Below the pieces are notes generated by a model. That model saw only the letters and a list, made by a program, of their open reading frames with translations. It was not told the origin of the DNA and made no database searches. 5,578 nt of DNA, from the NCBI GenBank assembly GCA_020052215.1, contig JAGVPN010000189.1, forward strand, positions 1 through 5,578, read 5' to 3'. The stretch comes from Syntrophobacterales bacterium. Its GTDB lineage: Bacteria; Desulfobacterota; Desulfobaccia; Desulfobaccales; 0-14-0-80-60-11. A program made the position numbers and the translations under genes. Shown piece after piece: positions 1-5,145 of the stretch (its first letter is position 1; every line of letters begins with the position of its first letter).

Positions 1-40
1 CCAGTGCAAAGCCTTTCCTTACCAAAGCTTTCCTCATCAT
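1..40 (-). CDS. N-terminal fragment of an unidentified protein (runs off left edge)
   Basis: Only the first 13 codons are in the window; they read MMRKALVRKGFAL and continue past base 1. The start is supported by two consecutive ATG codons (38-40 and 35-37) preceded on the minus strand by a purine-rich AAGGGGGG tract (47-54) at normal ribosome-binding distance. A basic N-terminus (R3, K4, R8, K9) leading into a hydrophobic run would suit the n-region of a signal peptide or a first membrane helix, but too little is visible to decide. The function cannot be named. The gene has the same orientation as polA, 254 bases downstream of the polA stop, and has its own candidate promoter at 89-117, so it is probably a separate transcription unit. 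Confidence 0.5.
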   Translation of the reverse strand, partial: MMRKALVRKGFAL

Positions 41-82
41 CTATCCCCCCTTCTCAAAGAGATGGTTTAAGGTAAGTAAGAT

Positions 83-105
83 GCCCACATTTAATAATAG
101 TGGGC
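83..105. repeat. Inverted repeat overlapping the candidate -10, operator-like
   Basis: GCCCAC (83-88) and GTGGGC (100-105) are perfect 6-base arms separated by 11 AT-rich bases that contain the proposed -10 of the left-edge gene. The arms are GC-rich in an otherwise AT-rich intergenic region. This placement fits a repressor operator; a weak leader hairpin is the alternative. No regulator gene is visible nearby. Confidence 0.3.
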
Positions 106-117
106 TAAAAATATCAA
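89..117 (-). promoter_or_regulatory. Candidate sigma70 promoter for the left-edge gene
   Basis: On the minus strand TTGATA (112-117, 5 of 6 to the -35 consensus) is followed by a 17-base spacer and TTAAAT (89-94, 4 of 6 to the -10 consensus). Initiation near base 82 would give a leader of about 40 bases before the ATG at 40. The surroundings are AT-rich, so chance matches are likelier here than elsewhere in the window. An inverted repeat (83-105) straddles the -10. Confidence 0.35.
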
Positions 118-294
118 GAAAAATTATGGCCTCCCGCATTTTTTTTTTAAGACTCCGGGGGAGGAGCCTTGAGACCTTAATTTTGATTAACTATAAGGAT
201 TGGCTGAAAAATTTCAAGGAAAAACTTTCCTACCTGATATTTTTTTTTCAGGAGCTTCGGCGCTATCCGGCCAACCTATTGTTATCATTTGTTA

Positions 295-2997
295 TTATTG
301 GTTGCCGGCTGAGCCCCCCGGCGCATAAAAAATCATCTCTCCCCAGTTCTCCCCCACTCGCAGATCCACCGTTAGGGGAACTTTCAGGCGGACCACCCCC
401 TCCATGACCCGGCGCACCAGGCGGGCGGTGTCCGCCAATTCGGCCCGGGGAACTTCAAATAAAAGCTCGTCATGGATCTGGAGGAGCATCGGTGCGGACA
501 GACCCGCCCCTTGCCGCGCGGCTTCCACTTCCAGCATGGCGGCCTTGATGATATCCGCGGCCGTCCCCTGAAGCGGCGTGTTGACGGCGCTGCGCTCCGC
601 CTCCTGCCGGATGATGCGGTTGCTGCTGTTGATCTGGGGGGTCTGGCGCCGGCGCCCCCGGAGCGAGGTCACCCACCCCTGTTCCCGGGCCAGCCGTAAG
701 GTCTCCTCCAGATAGGCTTTGACCCGGGAGTATTTGGCAAAATACCGCTGAATGAATTCATTGGCCAGGCGGGTGTTCACTTTAAGCTGTTTGGCCAGGC
801 CGAACCCGCTCATGCCGTAAATGATGCCGAAGTTGACCACTTTAGCCTGACGGCGCATATCCGGGCTCACCAGTTCCGGGTGGATGCCGAACACCACCGC
901 CGCGGTCTGCCGGTGGATGTCGATTCCGTCCTGAAAGGCTTTGAGCAGCGCGGGGTCCTCGGAAAAATGGGCCAGGATGCGCAGCTCCATCTGGGAATAA
1001 TCGGCACTGAGAAAAACCTGTCCGGCGTCCGGCACGAAGGCCTGGCGAATCTGCCCGCCTAACTCCCCCCGGACCGGGATGTTTTGCAAATTGGGGTCCC
1101 GGCTGCTCAAACGCCCGGTGGCCGCCACCGACTGGACAAACGTGGTATGCACCCGTCCGGTGGCCGGGTCCGCCAGTTTCAAGAGGGCATCCACGTAAGT
1201 TGATTTGAGTTTGCCCATGCTGCGGTACTCCAGGACTTTGGCGGCGATGGGACTCTCCTGGCCCAGGGCCTGGAGCACCTCCACGTCGGTGGAGTAGGCG
1301 GTTTTGCCCCGGGTCTTCTTCTGGGGCGTGAGTTTCATTTTTTCAAAGAGGATGCGGCCCAATTGCTGGGGCGACTGAATGAGGAATTCCTCCCCCGCCA
1401 GCCCATAAATCTCTTTCTCCAGGCGCTGCATCGCCACTTCCAGGTCCTGGCCGAAGCGCCGGAGAAAGTTCTGGTCCAGGAGAATCCCCCGGGCCTCCAT
1501 GCGGGCCAGGGTGCTTAACAGCGGCAATTCCAGGCCCACATAGAGTTCCCAGAGACCTTCCTTTTGCAGTTCGCTCTGCAGCCTGGGCCAGAGCCTGAGC
1601 GCCACCTCAGCCCGCTGGGCGGCATATTGGCAGGCCAGGTCCTGGCCCAACCCCACCGCGGTGGTGGGGCGGCCCGCCAACTCCCGGGGACCCGGCAGGT
1701 TGATCCCCAGGTAGTGGAGGGCCACATTTTCCAGGGTCTGCTCATACCGGCCCGGGTTGAGGAGATACGACGCCAACAGGATGTCGCCGGTGAGCCCCCG
1801 CAATTCCGGCCCGAACCGCTGGGCCAGGAGCAAGGCGGTCTTGAGATCCGCCCCCACTTTGGCGATGCCCGCATCGGACCACACCGGCCCCAGCTTCTCC
1901 CAGACGGCGCGGTTTGACCCCCCGGGGGCCAGGGGGATATACGCCCCCTCCCCGGTCCGCCACGCCAGGCCGATTCCGGCGACCTCGGCCAGCACCGGGT
2001 GCTGCTCGTTCATGACGAAGCCCAGGCCCAGGTGGCACAGGCTTCCAGCCTGTGGTTCATCGCCCTGGATGGCCTGGACCATCCGGTCCAGGTCCTCATG
2101 CCCCTGCACCAGGGAGCCGGTCACCCCGGGTTGGTTATCAACCCCCAAATCCTTAACCAATTTGCTGAATTCCAACTCCACGAACAACCGGCGCAGGGCT
2201 TCCCGGTCCGGAGGGCCGGGGGCGAGCGCCTCCAGGTCCACCGTCAGGGGCACCTGGGCCTCGAGCTCGGTCAACTGCCGGCTGAGCCGCGCCTGATGGG
2301 CATGTTCCTGTAAGCGGGCCTTCAACGCCTTTTCTTTTATTTCATCTAGATGGGCCAGCAAATTTTCCAGACTGTGATACCGGCCGATCAGCTTGAGAGC
2401 GGTTTTCTCCCCGATGCCCGGCACCCCGGGGATATTGTCGCTGGCATCGCCCGCCAGGGCCCGCACCTCCACCAGCTCCTGGGGTTCCAGGCCATATTTC
2501 TCCCGGATGGCCGCGGGGTCATAGCGCACCTCTTTCATGGGATCCCACAGGTCCACCCCGTCGGCAACCAGGGGCAGGAGGTCCTTGTCCCCGGAGATGA
2601 TCTCCACCCCAAAACCCTCTTCCCGGGCCCGCCGCACCAGGGTGCAGATGAGATCATCGGCTTCATACCCCTGGTGCACCACGGAGGGCAGGTTAAGGGC
2701 GTCGATAATCTGCTTGATATAGGGGAGCTGGGTCACCAGGGCCTCGGGCATGGGCGGCCGATGCGCCTTGTAGTCGCCGTAAAGTTCGTGCCGGAAGGTG
2801 GCCCCTTTGGCGTCGAATACCAGGGCCAGGTGCCGGGGCTGCCGCTCCCGGAGCACCTTGAGGAGCATGGTGGTGACCCCGTAGACGGCGTTGGTGGGCA
2901 CTCCCCGGGTGTTGGCCAGGGGCGGCAGGGCGTGAAAGGCCCGGTAAAAATAGGAGCTGATGTCGATGAGGTAGAGGACGCGGGGGAGGGTTTCCAT
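295..2997 (-). CDS. polA: DNA polymerase I, with inactivated proofreading domain
   Basis: Family A DNA polymerase of 900 residues (E. coli Pol I has 928), expected to fill gaps in repair and remove Okazaki primers. The 5' nuclease domain (about 1-290) is intact: D12, D62, GYEADD 110-115, SGDKD 135-139 and GDASDNIPG 183-191. The polymerase domain has TGRLSSRDPNLQNIPVR (627-643), motif A DYSQMELR (666-673), motif B with R715, K719, F723 and Y727, and motif C HDE (842-844). By hand alignment to E. coli, the 3'-5' exonuclease carboxylates D355, E357, D424 and D501 correspond to G326, V328, A388 and R462, so proofreading is probably absent, as in Taq-type enzymes. The ATG at 2997 is chosen because the conserved N-terminus begins there, AAAGGA lies 8 bases upstream and a promoter sits at 3017-3045. 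The frame stays open to 3171, but that extension would read through the promoter. A palindromic repeat is translated at about residues 315-323. Confidence 0.97.
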   Translation of the reverse strand: METLPRVLYLIDISSYFYRAFHALPPLANTRGVPTNAVYGVTTMLLKVLRERQPRHLALVFDAKGATFRHELYGDYKAHRPPMPEALVTQLPYIKQIIDALNLPSVVHQGYEADDLICTLVRRAREEGFGVEIISGDKDLLPLVADGVDLWDPMKEVRYDPAAIREKYGLEPQELVEVRALAGDASDNIPGVPGIGEKTALKLIGRYHSLENLLAHLDEIKEKALKARLQEHAHQARLSRQLTELEAQVPLTVDLEALAPGPPDREALRRLFVELEFSKLVKDLGVDNQPGVTGSLVQGHEDLDRMVQAIQGDEPQAGSLCHLGLGFVMNEQHPVLAEVAGIGLAWRTGEGAYIPLAPGGSNRAVWEKLGPVWSDAGIAKVGADLKTALLLAQRFGPELRGLTGDILLASYLLNPGRYEQTLENVALHYLGINLPGPRELAGRPTTAVGLGQDLACQYAAQRAEVALRLWPRLQSELQKEGLWELYVGLELPLLSTLARMEARGILLDQNFLRRFGQDLEVAMQRLEKEIYGLAGEEFLIQSPQQLGRILFEKMKLTPQKKTRGKTAYSTDVEVLQALGQESPIAAKVLEYRSMGKLKSTYVDALLKLADPATGRVHTTFVQSVAATGRLSSRDPNLQNIPVRGELGGQIRQAFVPDAGQVFLSADYSQMELRILAHFSEDPALLKAFQDGIDIHRQTAAVVFGIHPELVSPDMRRQAKVVNFGIIYGMSGFGLAKQLKVNTRLANEFIQRYFAKYSRVKAYLEETLRLAREQGWVTSLRGRRRQTPQINSSNRIIRQEAERSAVNTPLQGTAADIIKAAMLEVEAARQGAGLSAPMLLQIHDELLFEVPRAELADTARLVRRVMEGVVRLKVPLTVDLRVGENWGEMIFYAPGGSAGNQ
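2031..2054. repeat. Palindromic repeat copy inside the polA reading frame
   Basis: CACAGGCT (2036-2043), a 3-base loop and AGCCTGTG (2047-2054) form a perfect 8-base inverted repeat, preceded by GGTGG (2031-2035). The sequence is nearly the same as the intergenic hairpin at 3299-3322 and shares its GGTGGCAC edge with the other copies near 3367 and 3438. In polA it encodes QAGSLCH (residues 316-322), five residues before the degenerate Exo I position. By hand alignment this segment is about six residues longer than in E. coli Pol I, consistent with an in-frame insertion. Confidence 0.7.
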
Positions 2998-3016
2998 CAG
3001 GGGTATCCTTTTCCCC

Positions 3017-3045
3017 CTTATAGCCACTCCCGTCCGCCCTGTCAA
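3017..3045 (-). promoter_or_regulatory. polA promoter
   Basis: On the minus strand a perfect TTGACA (3040-3045), a 17-base spacer and TATAAG (3017-3022, 5 of 6) form a strong sigma70-type promoter. Only 19 bases separate the -10 from the polA ATG at 2997, so the leader would be about 12 bases with the AAAGGA ribosome binding site near its 5' end. Confidence 0.75.
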
Positions 3046-3077
3046 CTTGAGAAGGGGACTTGTGTCAATAGCACATA

Positions 3078-3103
3078 CAGGTGTCAGGTTTTCATAGCAC
3101 CTG
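3078..3103. repeat. Inverted repeat between the two polA promoter candidates
   Basis: CAGGTG (3078-3083) and CACCTG (3098-3103) are perfect arms around a 14-base centre. The word ATAGCAC occurs directly repeated at about 3067 and 3094, and GTGTCA/TTGACA words recur several times between 3040 and 3160. The cluster could be a binding region for a regulator of polA or a leader hairpin of a longer transcript. No factor can be named. Confidence 0.25.
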
Positions 3104-3116
3104 AAATGTCCGGTAG

Positions 3117-3144
3117 AGTATAGGGGGATGAACCCCCTTGACAA
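3117..3144 (-). promoter_or_regulatory. Second promoter-like site with palindromic spacer, upstream of polA
   Basis: On the minus strand TTGTCA (3139-3144) and TATACT (3117-3122) are 16 bases apart. The spacer is itself an inverted repeat: five G, five mixed bases and five C (3123-3137). It could be a regulated upstream promoter for polA, with the palindrome as operator, about 120 bases before the ATG. The match alone does not prove activity. Confidence 0.35.
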
Positions 3145-3296
3145 CGGTCTCGGATTGACACAGTGGGGCACCTCTTAAAAAAAGATTTCAGAGCTTGGCC
3201 TCCTATCCCGAGGCACAGGGTATTATTATATAGTAGAGAAGGCATTCAACGAAAAAGTGAGAGGCCTCGTTCTGACCGCAACAGTTTTCTAAATCG

Positions 3297-3367
3297 GCGG
3301 CGCAGGCTTTCCAGCCTGTGCCAAATTGGCAGGTTTGTTCTGCACAGCCTGGAAAGGCTGTGCCACC
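3297..3367. repeat. Palindromic repeat pair 1 (two hairpins in one unit)
   Basis: The first hairpin has arms GGCGCAGGCT (3299-3308) and AGCCTGTGCC (3313-3322), 10 pairs including one G-U, with loop TTCC. The second has arms GCACAGCCT (3342-3350) and AGGCTGTGC (3355-3363), nine perfect pairs, with loop GGAA. The outer ends are also imperfect terminal inverted repeats: GGCGGCGCAGGCT at 3297 against GGTGGCACAGCCT as the complement of 3355-3367. A smaller palindrome, TGCCAA-A-TTGGCA, lies at 3319-3331. This resembles paired REP/MITE-like palindromic elements rather than a terminator, because no T-run follows either hairpin. Confidence 0.7.
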
Positions 3368-3437
3368 AGCCAATACCACCTTTTCATGCTCTACGGGTGA
3401 CCGCAGGCCCAGGCGCGACTGACCTGAAAAGTTTTTG

Positions 3438-3490
3438 GTGGCACCGGTATCTTACCGGTGCGGGTGCACAGGTTGAAAACCTTTGCCACC
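3438..3490. repeat. Palindromic repeat pair 2 (two hairpins in one unit)
   Basis: The first hairpin has perfect 9-base arms GCACCGGTA (3441-3449) and TACCGGTGC (3453-3461) with loop TCT. The second has arms GCACAGGTT (3466-3474) and AACCTTTGC (3478-3486), with one mismatch and a 3-base loop. The unit begins GGTGGCACCGG and ends TTTGCCACC, so its outer ends are inverted copies of a GGTGGCA edge, as in pair 1. The inner stems differ from pair 1 while the edges are kept. Confidence 0.65.
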
Positions 3491-3515
3491 AACGGGGGCG
3501 GGCATGGAGGCCAGC

Positions 3516-3546
3516 CCCACCAGATTTTTCATCATTTATGGGTGGG
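3516..3546. repeat. Inverted repeat upstream of the methyltransferase gene
   Basis: CCCACC (3516-3521) and GGTGGG (3541-3546) are perfect arms separated by 19 mostly AT bases, ending about 46 bases before the methyltransferase start. It could be an operator, a leader hairpin or the remnant of another GGTGG-edged palindrome. The evidence does not separate these. Confidence 0.25.
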
Positions 3547-3592
3547 CCAAGGGTCCATGAGGAACTGCTCTGAATGACAATGGAAAGAGGTT

Positions 3593-4297
3593 TTGAAATA
3601 CTTCAAGGAAACCATCAAATATCGGTGGAATCGGTTGACCGCCATGCCCGGGGATAATCACCTGGAACCCCCGCCCTGGCTTTACGCCCGTCTGGCCCGG
3701 GGGTCCCTGATGCGCCAGATCTATCGGCGTTTCATTGCCGATTTGGCGGGGAGCTTGGCCCCGGGAACCCGCTTCCTGGATGTGGGCGCCGGCCCCGGTT
3801 ATCTCCTAGGCTATCTGGCCCGGGACCGCCCTGACCTCAGCCTCTGGGGCCTGGATTTCTCCCTGGACATGATCCGCCGGGTCCGGCCCGGGCAAAAAGA
3901 GGTGGCGCCCCAGGCGGCCCCCCGGTGGCTGGTGGCCGATGCCTGTCACCTGCCGTTTCCGGCCGGGGTTTTCGGCCAAGTTGTCGCCACCTTCAGCTTC
4001 CACATCTGGCCCTGCCCCGTGGCCGGTCTTCAGGAGTTGCGGCGGGTGCTGGCCCCCGGCGGCCGGGCCTGGGTCTATGAACTGCGCCGGCAGGCCACGC
4101 TCCGGGACCTCAGGGCCTTCGCCCGGGAACTGGGACTACCCTTACCCTTCGTCTACCTGGGTTATCAAGTCGTGCGGTGGCACCATGCCCTGCCGGAAAG
4201 TGAATTCACTGACCTCCTCCGGCAGGCCGCGGGGGTCCGGGGAACTTTGCAGCCTGCGCACCACATTTTCTGGCGGGCCGAACTCCAGGGGGTCTGA
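3593..4297 (+). CDS. Class I SAM-dependent methyltransferase
   Basis: A 234-residue protein with the Rossmann-type methyltransferase fold (Methyltransf_11 or UbiE-like grade). Motif I is LDVGAGPGY (62-70), the SAM-binding glycine loop. The acidic residue ending beta 2 is in GLDFS (86-90), motif II is ADACHLPF (115-122) and the post-motif is LAPGGRAWVYEL (153-164). No signal peptide or membrane segment is seen, so it should be cytosolic. The substrate cannot be inferred; the C-terminal 70 residues, which usually set specificity, match nothing I recognise. The start is uncertain: TTG 3593 has GGAAAGAGG just upstream but with tight spacing, while ATG 3644 (residue 18) is in frame with a poorer ribosome binding site. 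The gene ends 3 bases from the convergent metal-binding protein gene and no intrinsic terminator lies between them, so the two transcripts probably overlap at their 3' ends. Confidence 0.88.
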   Translation: MKYFKETIKYRWNRLTAMPGDNHLEPPPWLYARLARGSLMRQIYRRFIADLAGSLAPGTRFLDVGAGPGYLLGYLARDRPDLSLWGLDFSLDMIRRVRPGQKEVAPQAAPRWLVADACHLPFPAGVFGQVVATFSFHIWPCPVAGLQELRRVLAPGGRAWVYELRRQATLRDLRAFARELGLPLPFVYLGYQVVRWHHALPESEFTDLLRQAAGVRGTLQPAHHIFWRAELQGV

Positions 4298-4300
4298 CCC

Positions 4301-4504
4301 TTACGCCCCCGTCAACTCAAACCCCGCGGCCTTGACCACCCGGTCCAGGTCCTCCACGGGGATGGGCGCGGCGCACTCATAGCTCACCCGGCCCCCGGCC
4401 AGGTCAACCGAAACATTGCTCACCCCCGGCAGACTGGCCAGGGCCTTGGTCATGGCCGCGGCGCAGTGGGCGCAACTCATACCTTTAACCGTAATCTCCG
4501 GCAT
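4301..4504 (-). CDS. Small heavy-metal-associated (HMA/CopZ-like) metal-binding protein
   Basis: A 67-residue single HMA domain. The metal-binding loop GMSCAHC (8-14) carries the CxxC pair C11 and C14, and AGFEL (60-64) occupies the usual loop-5 position. Length and pattern fit a free-standing beta-alpha-beta-beta-alpha-beta chaperone that carries Cu(I) or another soft metal to a P-type ATPase or regulator. The metal is inferred from the family; no ATPase gene is in view. One further cysteine, C44, lies in the third strand region. ATG at 4504 is well supported by AGGAG with 8-base spacing. No clear promoter was found in the 71 bases upstream, so it may be transcribed from the B12-controlled promoter at 5146-5174 through the 63-codon ORF. 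The gene symbol is withheld because copper specificity is not shown. Confidence 0.9.
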   Translation of the reverse strand: MPEITVKGMSCAHCAAAMTKALASLPGVSNVSVDLAGGRVSYECAAPIPVEDLDRVVKAAGFELTGA

Positions 4505-4575
4505 CCGTTCTTCTCCTGATTGGGTTTTGGGGGGACCGGCGCAAACTGCCCGCCTGATCCCTTATCGCCTATAGG

Positions 4576-4767
4576 TTAATCATTTCTTTCCGGTTGGCCA
4601 GGGCCGGCTGGCATTGACCGGCGGTCCCCGGGAGGGTTGGAGGGAGGGTCTCGGCTGGGCAGAGGTGACGCCCGGGAAAAATCCTGGCGTCCCTGGCGCC
4701 GGTGGATCGCGCTACCAATCACCAGCACCAGGGCCGCCAGGGCGCCGTGGATAAGAAGCGGGGTCAA
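4576..4767 (-). CDS. Doubtful 63-residue ORF with one hydrophobic segment, downstream of B12 attenuator
   Basis: The reading frame opens with TTG at 4767 and has no ATG near its start. Residues 4-22 (LLIHGALAALVLVIGSAIH) form a plausible single membrane helix, followed by a basic stretch HRRQGRQ (22-28) and a proline, arginine and serine-rich tail of low complexity ending ERND. The N-terminal codons look coding, with mostly G or C third positions; the tail looks less so. There is no good ribosome binding site, and the TTG lies in the loop of a 6-pair hairpin (4759-4774). I do not recognise it. It is not CbtB-like, since the histidine-rich C-terminus is missing. It is the first frame after the cobalamin attenuator, which is the main reason to list it. 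It could instead be a gene remnant or untranslated leader. Confidence 0.3.
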   Translation of the reverse strand: MTPLLIHGALAALVLVIGSAIHRRQGRQDFSRASPLPSRDPPSNPPGDRRSMPAGPGQPERND

Positions 4768-4774
4768 AACCCCG
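4759..4774. repeat. Short perfect hairpin around the TTG start of the 63-codon ORF
   Basis: CGGGGT (4759-4764) and ACCCCG (4769-4774) pair perfectly around a 4-base loop. On the minus strand the loop is TTTG and contains the TTG start codon. In RNA this could limit initiation, or it may simply indicate that the region is not translated. Confidence 0.35.
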
Positions 4775-4870
4775 TGAAGGAGACTGCGTCAATGCTCGCA
4801 AAAACGGCCAGGCCGGGGCGGAAGAAGAATCCCGCCGGACCGCCGGACGGCTTTTTATCCCAAAAAAACC

Positions 4871-4909
4871 AATAAAAAAACCTCAATTCCCGTAACCGGG
4901 GAATTGAGG
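4871..4909 (-). terminator. Rho-independent terminator of the cobalamin attenuator
   Basis: On the minus strand CCTCAATTCCC (4909-4899) and GGGAATTGAGG (4891-4881) form a perfect 11-base stem with a 7-base loop, followed at once by seven T (4880-4874) then ATT. It lies about 70 bases after the riboswitch core, the usual place for an expression platform. A competing partner for its 5' arm is present at 4930-4936. Confidence 0.92.
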
Positions 4910-4936
4910 ATTGCACCCGTCTTGCTTGGTCCTCAA
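4904..4936 (-). promoter_or_regulatory. Antiterminator stem competing with the attenuator terminator
   Basis: On the minus strand TTGAGGA (4936-4930) is complementary to TCCTCAA (4910-4904), seven pairs. The second segment is part of the 5' arm of the terminator, so the two structures exclude each other. TTGAGG also repeats the end of the terminator's 3' arm, as expected for a mimic. By family behaviour, B12 binding should favour the terminator and lower downstream expression. Confidence 0.65.
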
Positions 4937-4979
4937 GGCGACGGCCGACCCGTATCGCGCGAGCCTATCCGTCCATCCT

Positions 4980-5136
4980 ACAGGCAGGTCTTCTGGCTCT
5001 TGGATCGCCCTACTCCCGGCGCCTTCCCGGGGCGTTCATCAGCCCCAGTGGCTTTCAGCCGGTTTCGTCCCCAATTACAGCGGCGGGACCGCGACGGTTT
5101 CGCACCGTCTTCCCTTTTACCCCGTAGGACCTGTAA
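4980..5136 (-). ncRNA. Cobalamin (adenosylcobalamin-type) riboswitch
   Basis: The minus strand carries the conserved B12 riboswitch core in order: P1 5' strand CAGGTC (5133-5128), GGGAAG (5114-5109), GGTGCGAAACC (5106-5096), the very conserved GGTCCCGCCGCTGTAA (5090-5075), GCCACTGG (5052-5045), GGGAAGGC (5028-5021) and the B12 box GCCAGAAGACCTGCCTGT (4997-4980). GACCTG in the B12 box closes P1. The RNA aptamer binds a cobalamin and here feeds a transcription attenuator (4871-4936). It begins about three bases after the predicted transcription start of the promoter at 5146-5174, directly behind the DUF89 gene. The usual targets (B12 transport, cobalt uptake, cob genes, metE, nrd) are not visible downstream. 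Confidence 0.95.
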
Positions 5137-5145
5137 GAGTCTTTA

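Larger units (their letters stand above)
2998..3592. other. Gene-free region between polA and the methyltransferase gene
   Basis: No convincing protein gene is seen on either strand. The left part (2998-3160) holds the polA promoter, a second promoter-like site and an inverted repeat. The middle (3161-3290) has an AT-rich patch around 3220-3240 resembling a -10 element but without a matching -35. The right part holds two pairs of hairpin repeats (3297-3367 and 3438-3490) and a longer-looped inverted repeat (3516-3546). A reading frame open on the plus strand through 3163-3573 is built largely from the translated hairpins and is not credible as a gene. Confidence 0.7.

Noticed and set aside
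217..231. AGGAAA/TTTCCT hairpin as a polA terminator
   Set aside because: The six-pair AT-rich stem is weak and the minus strand has only a short delayed T-run after it. No convincing polA terminator was found.
138..250. Long T-runs (about 139-148 and 239-248) as plus-strand terminators
   Set aside because: No stable stem sits directly before either run on the plus strand, and no plus-strand gene lies upstream.
81..407. Plus-strand 108-codon frame at the left end
   Set aside because: It crosses the AT-rich intergenic region with T-runs and enters the 3' end of polA antisense. No conserved sequence is seen.
2350..3123. Long plus-strand frame of 257 codons opposite polA
   Set aside because: It is antisense to the conserved 5' nuclease domain, an expected shadow in GC-rich DNA, with low-complexity G, H and P-rich content.
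2998..3171. N-terminal extension of polA by 58 residues
   Set aside because: The added residues do not resemble Pol I, and the strong promoter and ribosome binding site for ATG 2997 lie inside the extension.
3163..3573. Plus-strand 136-codon frame starting with GTG
   Set aside because: Much of it is translation of the palindromic repeats (SLCQ, ERLCHQ, ENLCHQ pieces), it has no ribosome binding site and it resembles no family.
4241..4263. Possible palindromic repeat copy inside the methyltransferase gene
   Set aside because: Only half of the motif (AGCCTGCGC) is present, with no second arm, so it is likely coincidence.
4831..4856. GCCG/CGGC stem followed by five T on the plus strand
   Set aside because: Only four contiguous pairs form around a ten-base loop, and there is no credible plus-strand transcript to terminate.
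4792..4875. 27-codon plus-strand ORF with AAGGAG nine bases before its ATG
   Set aside because: The ribosome binding site is good, but the peptide is short, basic and unrecognised, it has no promoter, and it lies antisense to the leader downstream of the B12 terminator. It is probably chance.
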